Part shown: positions 30,701 to 36,021 of the stretch, piece after piece | Numbering within the stretch: the first letter of the stretch is position 1 | How the letters are laid out: every line of letters starts with the position of its first letter | NCBI RefSeq assembly: GCF_003286915.1 | Contig: NZ_QMFY01000010.1 | Coordinates: 124,001 to 188,000 of the forward strand | DNA length: 64,000 nucleotides | Direction of reading: 5' to 3' | DNA from: Pseudochryseolinea flava | GTDB taxonomy: Bacteria > Bacteroidota > Bacteroidia > Cytophagales > Cyclobacteriaceae | Translations under genes and position numbers: made by a program | Notes under the pieces: generated by a model | Seen by the model: the letters and a program-made list of their open reading frames with translations, nothing else | Database searches by the model: none | What the model was told of the DNA's origin: nothing

Positions 30701-30711
30701 AATTTTTTCAT
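21748..30711 (-). CDS. giant secreted protein with T9SS type A sorting domain
   Basis: 2,987 residues. Signal peptide (MKKLGALVLLACIGMSSYC), then a LamG/concanavalin-like domain (~40-260; TVWLKANNGVSVTGAAVNLWSDQSGNA reads across the first strands, with ENYLSSLYGV at its end). The bulk is thousands of residues of repeated short strands rich in Gly, Asn, Thr and Val with recurring SGG-x-L/V-x-V and G-x-L-x-LTNG units, as in long beta-helix adhesins. Near the end come an Ig-like segment (LPVVLKSFAGQNIGGYNKLFW) and the type A T9SS tail (SPNPTDQSSV ... AAGVYVVELTQGVRRMAKRLVVH, split here for brevity). The protein should cross the outer membrane by T9SS and be attached at the surface. The substrate or ligand is unknown. 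The plus-strand frames across it are shadows. Confidence 0.93.
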   Translation of the reverse strand: MKKLGALVLLACIGMSSYCQNGPGGVGNEDGTSSQPHNTVWLKANNGVSVTGAAVNLWSDQSGNANHATGSGSTRPSLVTADVNLNNRASINFPAGATLHSLQIADADILDNTSNLTIMMVVRPSGTVAGNILAKRSGAATEQSYKIDLGTSPARFRTQFGASALYNTGTYAANTAYIHTDVVTAAVTSSHINGVNSTAGTSPSPIPNYASNLYIGADPAQDNFEGNIGEVIIYNASLSTAQRQIVENYLSSLYGVTISNDFYAGDVAGTDYDFDLVGIGIQSGGSHTEAAGAGIVLSSLNATLDVNGEFLMAAHKSSSNAASATLLGTGVQQRWSRSWYIDKTTTGSLDANIAFDFGDGLGGNYPQNKDNYVLLRLTAGLYEVVAIANSDKTLTGDRISFKVSDANLSDGVYTLGTLNNVASPVAGVASKTWYSYQSGNWNNATVWTLDGGAFPLYVNPSNEIPASSDNVVIHPGRIINANISGIQVNNVEVDGTLDLGSTTGHAFLSIAGNGRVRLSGSVDNFPSGDASLFSDPLVGGTVELYGAGMTIGTSRTFNNMEISMNSSATVATLMNSVTLNGDLHIYTGVLKINDNASTTVKTLNVLDDVTIEPTGSIQVGTANARHEFNVSGDFVNDGSVAFTNRTSVAYSAEATDGIVDFNLVNDFADQFVSLNGPTKFYRIEINKGTDYTYKATISASATANFSLFGYANESHGATPQLSVNDNALGLIYGTVEIGQNIVVPQLNNTGNYNISAGAHLWVNGGTVSKTAGQAIVPYGKLTVTLGTLTASVNSGITMRDNGNLIVEGGSLFANQIRTSVFGVGNVGGYTQSGGNVVINGDGGTAPEYYVFSLTYTGNTFNMSGGTLTVKGARLGTSSLRGAILINCDPANVNVTGGTVIMEISNGNLYRVTSRAPFYDVIMRNTTASANTIELNGGTGDDLGTSIAIQGLEIYNDLTIEPNVNFVTNNANVTIGGSLDVRNLATYVPGTNTTTFNKSDIATMSFGNTTTPQTFNNLTINKTSSNDKLNIAGGATPAIIVNGALRVEKGGLGYGNFIASAKNGVYIADTVGSALGTGKLLLDGVVNQTLTSLSGTVHNLDISNTNGVTLSGALSIRKVLTLSNGVFNINSHRLTMYGAAASITGSGFGTTKMIQTAGNASDEGLSIYFNANESLLFPIGTGANSAVRYTPVTASLQNYVDDGYVQISIEDDVLQTALLTAGADILSYNWRIRHDGFTTLPRVSYQFNYAEGDVGGTETNYVPGKVLGVNPFTRASEVSTDFNGTSNVITFNGTSTGGAFPGTGFTLETANYTAGSAPHFVGVPRVFYTKSYTADGWNADWRTSTYWTFAPNDLNSNGTVDSYELHDSRQPSAGDYPKAGDVAVVGWVPWTDPNTADRGMPHGIAINQSETVAELRFTKMTNASGSPVARVYASNFQFRPTVVVNNGQIASSVGSFSDGIVSGEGAFWIRSTGGNLSDPTFNNVDLGAFNEEDSSYFIYETTLASANYVNTPSVVPNLMMATDNWGDNDRSSTISKDITVNGDLEILGDMNLVLPTGATGNITVINNLRFFRSNAKGNDSGGGGELRFGNTGTARTVTVFGDLILGNGYAANVFVNAPGTTPLTHVFNLYGDFLQRTTSGNGFKGGANTANDRIVMNLLGTTSVVLNNAAGDAPQFYALTVNKGSSIATTVTANAAFTLTGVTNTPTKALTLSNGLLILNNSATSINLTTGGGDFRIPATAGLQVSAGAVAVSGTDTGLLLDGLLRVSGGTVNMDGGAGVNNYIEYSASGMATLEVTGGSLTVGSQIRRNLTSTTGVLKYSQSGGTVQIAKRAAPNNTRGVFEIINAGSMFNHTGGSFIISNGVNSTTVPSLWLEPETSLVSAASTINIGDANTLSGVNSQNIGIKSTIPLHHVVVAGSNSPIIRIYVLPLTLNGSLTVSNATTFNANGLGLNIGGSMAVNGTFIPAGNTTTFTGTGTISGTTSLLTFYNLEKTASGVLTQLKNFTVAKDLSILSGTFVGSTYTTLLKGNATIDATYTNTTGTGLSFVGTSQQVLQRTNAGTGTLGIMTIDNPFGVRVPDNSGYNFTITSGLRLARGVFDISSGLLTFGVAASITAVNPFGVTNMIQTNSSFTDNGVLKYFPANSTTDFIFPVGQALYTPVRFDFSSVGNTTGPGSPRVLVRPANEIHPSVIENVEAPDPEIVDADNVLKYHWIINADNVSSSFRTDMMLYYDQSLVGVTSPYSETDYIAARVLSDANPSNNIEKFSIAEVNETSNVISFSFTGVTDAGISGEYFAGVDDAIPNNIRTFTTTRSGNVSDGAAFTGVYDQAVPGGGVPNGSELIVSAGHTLNFDVSGVNLYKTHIQAGATLQIPDGSLDHRLGVITGEGTLRVVSSNSSATLPAAYYNDFFTCSGGTLNYDGTGSYEVMGSITMVRNLVLNGSGSKVLANNDIYVCDDFSITAGAFRNDVNNRTVTVGDDLLITNTSAVGYRIGTGNVTVNGDLIQEGGFFIGSTNARLTIAQDLLMSGGSFNPGSGGYTRIGRHLNFSGGTFSGGSNTMRYVFNGSVPQAIIGDFTIAPAYFNRLEISNSEGVFLNGNVTVNNLLVLTNGNIHPGLNRFLLTTAAIVSPAPGRSNSFVSGRLYKSLAAGSSFTFPIGKGTYWRTGSINATSAARTWDMEFFQGKADILEPTVDNMTPTVAAPPILQISYGEYWKISDDASPTTGRVGLSWGVESDVSANASERTALKVMVWNDATSSWDNYGGGTFSAGHTQSRGTFIAANTLSFSSHIVTLGSTETANPLPVVLKSFAGQNIGGYNKLFWKTEFERNNDHFEILHSVDGETFDVVGTVKGNGSDRDGEHYSFVHETPSIGKNYYRLKQVDYDGKFEMFDKVVMLTVEAEDIALDFSMSPNPTDQSSVTLHIAKDVNLDIRVRVIDLSGRVVMQRTITNDNKHYADLEFVFGKPMAAGVYVVELTQGVRRMAKRLVVH

Positions 30712-30842
30712 TACGTTGGGATGGGCACAGTACTATTAATATATAAATATATATAAAAACTTGAATGAATTTTTCTGTCAACAGCCGCAATAATACTTTG
30801 GAATGTTTGCCGATGAACGCTGCCTTTTTATTTTTGCTCGCT

Positions 30843-32081
30843 ATGATTTTAAACTACATCTGGGTTGGATTTTTTCTCGTCGCGTTTGTTGTTGCTGTTG
30901 TGAAGCTTGTTGTGTTTCAAGACGTCGAAATTTTTCCAAAGCTCATGAGTTCCACTTTTGAAGCGTGCAAAAATGGATTCACCATCTCCATCTCACTCAC
31001 GGGTGTCATGGCACTCTGGCTCGGCATCATGAAAATTGGCGAGAAGGGAGGAATCATTCCTATTCTCGCGCGACTTGTCGGTCCATTCTTCGCCAGACTA
31101 TTTCCGGAAGTACCTCGTGATCACCCTGCAACGGGTGCAATCATCATGAACTTCAGTGCAAACATTCTCGGTCTCGACAATGCTGGCACACCTCTCGGAT
31201 TGAAAGCGATGAAGGAACTCCAAGAACTGAATCCAGATAAAGAGACAGCATCAAACGCTATGCTAACTTTTTTGATCTTGAATTCGTCGGGGCTCACGGT
31301 CATCCCACTGGCTATTATTGCCGATCGCGTTACGCTGGGTTCAGTCAATCCGACGAGCATTTTCATTCCTACACTGATCGCAACTTTTTGCTCGACCATG
31401 GTGGCGTTAATCTATCTATCGATAAAACAACGCATCAACCTTTTTGACCCCGTGCTGCTGGCTTACATTGTTGGATTAGGTGGACTTGTTGGCGGAATGA
31501 TTTATTACTTCGCTGGCTTACCGCAAGACCAATTACAATCACAGTCAACGTTAGTAACTAGCATCGTGATGATATCCATCATCATTGGTTTTATGCTGCT
31601 GGGTATCAAACGTCGCCTTCCACTTTTTGAAACATTCATTGAAGGTGCCAAGGAAGGTTTTGACATCTCCGTGCGGATTATCCCCTACCTCGTTGCAATT
31701 TTGGTTGGCATCGCGATGTTTCGCGTGTCTGGTGCTTTGGATTACATCACCGGTGGTATTGGATGGATAGTCGCACAGTTCGGACTGGACACTGACTTTG
31801 TCGATGCGTTGCCTGTCGCATTCTTAAAACCGCTGAGCGGGCAAAGTTCACGCGCCATGATGTTGGAGCTTTCACGACCTGAAGCGTTTGGACCTGATTC
31901 ATTTGTTGCGAACCTAGCATCGATATTCCGTGGGTGTGCCGAAACGACGTTCTATATGGTGGCTGTTTATTTCGGATCGATCCAAATCAAAAAGACACGC
32001 TACGCTGTAACCGGAGGACTCATTGCAGACCTAGCAGGAATTATTGCAGCAATTTTTGTAGCGTATTGGTTCTTCCATTAA
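30843..32081 (+). CDS. nucleoside recognition / spore maturation protein (SpmA-SpmB type)
   Basis: About 412 residues from ATG at 30843 (MILNYIWVGFFLVAFVVAV), which is where family members normally begin; earlier ATGs at 30765 and 30813 would add an atypical leader. Two Gate/nucleoside-recognition membrane domains in one chain, the first SpmA-like (NILGLDNAGTPLGLKAM) and the second SpmB-like (GAKEGFDISVRIIPYLVAI, KPLSGQSSRAMM, FRGCAETTFYMVAVYFG). Around eight to ten hydrophobic helices. The fused form is common in non-sporulating Bacteroidota; the transported substrate is unknown. Confidence 0.88.
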   Translation: MILNYIWVGFFLVAFVVAVVKLVVFQDVEIFPKLMSSTFEACKNGFTISISLTGVMALWLGIMKIGEKGGIIPILARLVGPFFARLFPEVPRDHPATGAIIMNFSANILGLDNAGTPLGLKAMKELQELNPDKETASNAMLTFLILNSSGLTVIPLAIIADRVTLGSVNPTSIFIPTLIATFCSTMVALIYLSIKQRINLFDPVLLAYIVGLGGLVGGMIYYFAGLPQDQLQSQSTLVTSIVMISIIIGFMLLGIKRRLPLFETFIEGAKEGFDISVRIIPYLVAILVGIAMFRVSGALDYITGGIGWIVAQFGLDTDFVDALPVAFLKPLSGQSSRAMMLELSRPEAFGPDSFVANLASIFRGCAETTFYMVAVYFGSIQIKKTRYAVTGGLIADLAGIIAAIFVAYWFFH

Positions 32082-32240
32082 GCATCGATTTATTTTCAAT
32101 TTTGGAAAAAATTTTCTCTCATTGGGAGTGATGTAATAGGTAAAAAACATTAATCAATCCTACTTACGTGCAATAGCGTGACACCATTTAAAGTACAATA
32201 TTTGTTTGCTTAAGTGACCAATCAAACCTATCATTGTTAT

Positions 32241-32693
32241 ATGGAAAGAAAAGCGGATATCCAAAAAACCATCTACGATAACGCAAAGAGCCACTTCCTC
32301 GGTAACTTCCCAGACTCCCTTCCTATTGAACAGGCTTATGTCCACATCGGAATGTATTTGGGATGGATCATTGACTCAGGGCTGTATTCTGAATACTTCG
32401 AAGATGAAGCTTCCAATCAAATTTTCAGATTTAAAAGAAGAGAAATCTCGTGCACGATTCTCTCTGAAATCTGGGATGGCTATCTAGGCTATGAGCTTTT
32501 CAACCGTCAGGGTAATATGTTCACTTATTATTACTATGGTGGCGGTCTTTATCGCAACGACTATGACGAGATCTTGGTAAGAAGCCTACCGTCAATCTAC
32601 CACGTAACAGACAGTTGGGAAAACTACGAGAAGATCAGACAACGTACTGATATGCGTTTTTCTGATTGGAAGAAACTTGTGGGCGCACAGTAA
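32241..32693 (+). CDS. uncharacterised small protein
   Basis: 150 residues from ATG at 32241 (MERKADIQKTIYDNAK); an alternative start nine codons earlier is less likely. No signal peptide. Central motif AYVHIGMYLGWIIDSGLYSEYF, then an aromatic-rich stretch (NMFTYYYYGGGLYRNDYDE) and YHVTDSWENYEKIRQRTD. I recall small bacterial proteins with an HxGMYLGW-type motif but cannot name the family with confidence. It is convergent with the 594-residue gene and has its own upstream gap of 159 bp, which supports an independent transcript. Confidence 0.7.
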   Translation: MERKADIQKTIYDNAKSHFLGNFPDSLPIEQAYVHIGMYLGWIIDSGLYSEYFEDEASNQIFRFKRREISCTILSEIWDGYLGYELFNRQGNMFTYYYYGGGLYRNDYDEILVRSLPSIYHVTDSWENYEKIRQRTDMRFSDWKKLVGAQ

Positions 32694-32736
32694 ATAGTCC
32701 GCCCTGTCCTCAAGCGACTGAAATCTATTTACGACT

Positions 32737-34521
32737 CTATTTAGCCTTTCCGTTTTTATCGATCAGCAATTGCTGTGTCTCGTTCTTAATCACGAGTTCA
32801 CCCGTCTCTTGCTTATATAGAATCTCTTGCGGTAAGAAACTCACCGCATAATTGTTATTCCACGCTAGTCCATCCGAACGATAAAGTTTCGCCAACGACA
32901 GCGTGTATTTATTTTCTTTCGAGGCAGCTCCAGAGTATACCAGAACATAAAAAACTTGGCCTGCCGCATCGCTGTGCACAAGCGATTTGGCATGTGAAAG
33001 CTTTGACAATTTAAACACTTGCTTGTCGACAGGAAACAACACCTTAACATCGACCATGCGCGTTGGTGTAATCGTGTAGAAATAGCCTTCAGCGGTCAAT
33101 GAATCTTTGTACGCTAAACCGGTAGTGTATTTATCAGCCACCAAATGCAAGGGTTTAAACCGTGAAGTAGTCTTACCCAAAAACAATGGAATAGAGTCCG
33201 GCGAACTGACAATCCATCGCAGCGATTCATCTAAGGCGGCAATACGTTTGTCAACCGCGCGACGCTCACGCTCTGCATATTCTTTCAACGCTTTCACGTA
33301 ACTCTTCAACACAACGGTATTGCTATACGTATGGGAGATGAAGTGACCATAATCCTCCGCTTCTTTATCCAAATCCTGCTTGGACATTTTATCGGCAACG
33401 CTGTCGAGTTTCATCAGATAATTTGATGCTCTATTAATGCGCTCACGGCTAGTAATGATGTTGGCCGAATCCGCGGCATGTTGGTTCTCTATTTTGATCG
33501 AGCGATACTCCAAGTCGGCTATCTTCAAGGTGAATACATCCATTGGTAACGGGTCTGAATCATATTTCGACAACTGTGTGATCAACATACGATCGATTAA
33601 TTTGGTTAGGTCGCTATGAACCGACACCGAATCTTTGTTCAACTTCTCACGGAGCTTGTTGATTTCCACATCATACGACACCAGGTGATCGCGCATCGGC
33701 TGAATTTCCTTCTCAATGATAAGTTTGGTGTTCTCTGCAAACTTTTTATAATCCCACACTTGAACTTCATCTTGATAGAAGTCAGCTTTCGTACTTCCGT
33801 CTTTCGGAAAATCTTTGATTTCGTTTTTAGCAAGTACTTGATTATAGCCCGTCTTCGAGCCAAGGTTTGCAAGGCTTCCTTTATAGCTTTCAAATGCTTT
33901 TAAGCACGAATCGTAACGCACCACGAGTACTTGTAGCAGTTGAACCGTGGTTTCGTCTGCGCGAAGATAGAGTGCCTTTTCGGAGGGGTAAGCCTGCTGA
34001 ATACGAGTGTATGATGCGCGCGTTTTGGTATAGAAACTGTCCGCCAACACAAAGTAATGCTTGATCATCTTCACGCGATCAATCTTCTCCCGAAGTCCTT
34101 CCATTCTTTTTTCGAGATCAAACTGAATATCGGAGAGCTTCACACCAAATTCACCGGTGCGCAAATCGCGACGATTATATATTTGATAGTACTCATCGTT
34201 TCGTTTTACCTCTTTCTCGGTGAGTCCTTTGTAGGCCTTATCGAAGAAGTATATCGCCGAATCCATGTGTGCGATGGCTTTAGAAGTGCTTTTCAAAATG
34301 TCCTCCTTTCCCGAGCGTTCTTGCTGAATGATTCCCATGTAGAGGTAAGCATTCGGGTTGTCGATATTTTCTTTGAGGTATTTGCGGAGAAATGGCTCTG
34401 CAGACTCATACTGCTTCGTGCTCAGAAGGCCAAAAATGTCCTTATACTTCACTTTTTGAGCGACTGCTGGTGCGGCACAAATAAAAACAAGCAAGAGCTT
34501 AACGAAAGCAACTTTTGACAT
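32737..34521 (-). CDS. exported helical-repeat protein of unknown function
   Basis: 594 residues with a signal peptide (MSKVAFVKLLLVFICAAPAVAQ). Residues ~30-110 resemble two TPR-like helical hairpins (YESAEPFLRKYLKENIDN, AIAHMDSAIYFFDKAYKG). Residues ~110-420 are long charged helices, likely coiled coil, and the last ~160 residues are predicted strands (TPTRMVDVKVLFPVDKQVFKL, QLLIDKNGKAK). I do not recognise a named family. It would be periplasmic. The start codon overlaps the first base pairs of the TlpA transcript region, so the two are tightly divergent. Confidence 0.75.
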   Translation of the reverse strand: MSKVAFVKLLLVFICAAPAVAQKVKYKDIFGLLSTKQYESAEPFLRKYLKENIDNPNAYLYMGIIQQERSGKEDILKSTSKAIAHMDSAIYFFDKAYKGLTEKEVKRNDEYYQIYNRRDLRTGEFGVKLSDIQFDLEKRMEGLREKIDRVKMIKHYFVLADSFYTKTRASYTRIQQAYPSEKALYLRADETTVQLLQVLVVRYDSCLKAFESYKGSLANLGSKTGYNQVLAKNEIKDFPKDGSTKADFYQDEVQVWDYKKFAENTKLIIEKEIQPMRDHLVSYDVEINKLREKLNKDSVSVHSDLTKLIDRMLITQLSKYDSDPLPMDVFTLKIADLEYRSIKIENQHAADSANIITSRERINRASNYLMKLDSVADKMSKQDLDKEAEDYGHFISHTYSNTVVLKSYVKALKEYAERERRAVDKRIAALDESLRWIVSSPDSIPLFLGKTTSRFKPLHLVADKYTTGLAYKDSLTAEGYFYTITPTRMVDVKVLFPVDKQVFKLSKLSHAKSLVHSDAAGQVFYVLVYSGAASKENKYTLSLAKLYRSDGLAWNNNYAVSFLPQEILYKQETGELVIKNETQQLLIDKNGKAK

Positions 34522-34576
34522 GTTGAGAGATTATTATCTTTCGAAATTAATTAAAATCGGGAGATTTGAGTACCCT

Positions 34577-35203
34577 ATGACCATTTTCCAAGTCAGCATG
34601 AAAAAACTGTACCAAACCATTCATTGGGCTTCTATTTGGCGTACAATCAAGCCTTCGCTCGTCATCATTGCGTTTTTTGTAATGCTGAAATACACAGGGG
34701 CTTTTTCCGGAATTTCACAAATCACGCAATCAGCGCTGATGAAAACTGGTGTGATGGATGCCAAACCGAGTGACGATGCCTTGGCAAAGGATTTTGATTA
34801 CAATTTTAAGTTACGCGATCTGCAAGGAAACATCGTCAGTGCTGAAGATTTCAAAAACAAAACACTATTCATCAACCTATGGGCTACCTGGTGCGGACCT
34901 TGCCGCTCTGAGATGCCATCCATACAAAGTCTGCACGACAAAGTGGATGCAACGAAAATAGCATTCATCATGCTCTCCATCGACGATCCCGACGCTGATG
35001 AGAAAGTCAAAAAATTCGCCTTAAACAATCATTACACTTTCCCGATCTATCGCCCAGTCGATGGGCTTCCCGACCAACTTCATGTTACCAGTATTCCAAC
35101 AACATTTATTGTAAGTCCTGACGGAAAACTTGTTCAGAAAAAAATTGGCACAGCGCACTACGACACCGAAGGCTTCAAGGATTTTTTAGAAAAGCTGAAG
35201 TAA
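34577..35203 (+). CDS. membrane-anchored TlpA-type thioredoxin
   Basis: 208 residues from ATG at 34577 (MTIFQVSMKKLYQTIHW); the ATG at 34598 is an alternative, and the farther upstream one at 34520 overlaps the divergent gene. One membrane segment (~30-50, SLVIIAFFVMLKYTGAFSG), then a TlpA/ResA-like thioredoxin domain facing the periplasm: LRDLQGNIVSAEDFKNKT, INLWATWCGPCRSEMPS with the CxxC redox pair, and the cis-Pro loop TSIPTTFIV. Likely reduces or oxidises periplasmic thiols, for example in cytochrome c maturation (inference). The preceding 20 bp include a TATCTTTC near-match to the -7 box. Confidence 0.9.
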   Translation: MTIFQVSMKKLYQTIHWASIWRTIKPSLVIIAFFVMLKYTGAFSGISQITQSALMKTGVMDAKPSDDALAKDFDYNFKLRDLQGNIVSAEDFKNKTLFINLWATWCGPCRSEMPSIQSLHDKVDATKIAFIMLSIDDPDADEKVKKFALNNHYTFPIYRPVDGLPDQLHVTSIPTTFIVSPDGKLVQKKIGTAHYDTEGFKDFLEKLK

Positions 35204-35205
35204 GA

Positions 35206-35895
35206 TTATTTCAACGCAAGCAATTCACGCTGCACGATTTCCATTCCCGTGCTGGCTTTGTCTTGTATCATGCGGACATTGGGAAACTTACCGACTTCAG
35301 GAAGATTTGGATCGACAATAAATTTTATACTGTCACTCGGAACGTAGCTGATCAATCCAGCCGCTGGATATACAGCCATCGACGTACCAACTACCAGAAA
35401 GAAATCTGCGTCCATCGCATGATGCGCGGCCACTTCAATCAATGGAACACTCTCACCAAACCACACGATGTTGGGGCGTAGCTGTGATCCGAGTGGACAC
35501 AAGTCGCCAATCTTCAACTCCCACCCTTCAATAGGATACACAAGCGTCGCGTTTTTTGTGCTCCTTGATTCGAACAAACTTCCATGTAAATGAATGACAT
35601 GTGTCGATCCCGCGCGTTCGTGAAGGTCATCAACATTCTGCGTCACGATCGTTACATCGAAGTGCTCTTCCAGTTCTGCAAGAATCATATGACCGCGATT
35701 AGGATTTACTTCCAGTGCGCGTTTCCGTCTCTGATTATAAAAATCCAACACAAGCACTGGGTCTTTCCGCCATCCTTCCGGTGACGCCACATCTTCGACA
35801 CGAAATCCTTCCCACAAACCATTCGCGTCGCGAAACGTTGGAATACCACTTTCGGCACTAATGCCTGCGCCGCTTAGAACGACTAGCTTCTTCAT
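35206..35895 (-). CDS. Sir2-family NAD-dependent protein deacylase lacking zinc cysteines
   Basis: 229 residues. Sirtuin core motifs are intact: GAGISAESGIPTFRD, TQNVDDLHERAG and HLHGSL with catalytic His104, and a LRPNIVWFGE segment. It removes acyl groups from lysines using NAD+. The usual four zinc-binding cysteines between HLHG and LRPNIVWFGE are absent except one (Cys133); that stretch reads ESRSTKNATLVYPIEGW then DLCPLGSQ. This short, zinc-poor form is frequent in Bacteroidota. It ends 3 bp from the TlpA stop (convergent). Confidence 0.92.
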   Translation of the reverse strand: MKKLVVLSGAGISAESGIPTFRDANGLWEGFRVEDVASPEGWRKDPVLVLDFYNQRRKRALEVNPNRGHMILAELEEHFDVTIVTQNVDDLHERAGSTHVIHLHGSLFESRSTKNATLVYPIEGWELKIGDLCPLGSQLRPNIVWFGESVPLIEVAAHHAMDADFFLVVGTSMAVYPAAGLISYVPSDSIKFIVDPNLPEVGKFPNVRMIQDKASTGMEIVQRELLALK

Positions 35896-35900
35896 TCTCG

Positions 35901-36018
35901 GTTAAAAGTTGAAAGTTAAAAGTCGAAAGTAAATTTAACGCGAAAGTTCACTACTAAAATAAAAGTTGAAGGCTCAAAGCTAACGAGAACTTTAAACCTT
36001 CAACTTTAAACTTTCAAC
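35901..36018. repeat. 7-bp-period repeat, with an inverted second arm
   Basis: Between the sirtuin and topA genes: GTTAAAA, GTTGAAA, GTTAAAA, GTCGAAA at 35901-35928. The opposite strand at about 35990-36018 reads GTTGAAA, GTTTAAA, GTTGAAG, GTTTAAA in the same period. The two arms can pair partly (AAAGTTGAAGG near 35962 with CCTTCAACTTT at 35998), so the array may also act as a weak transcript end for topA. Same period as the array after priA. Confidence 0.85.
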
Positions 36019-36021
36019 CTT

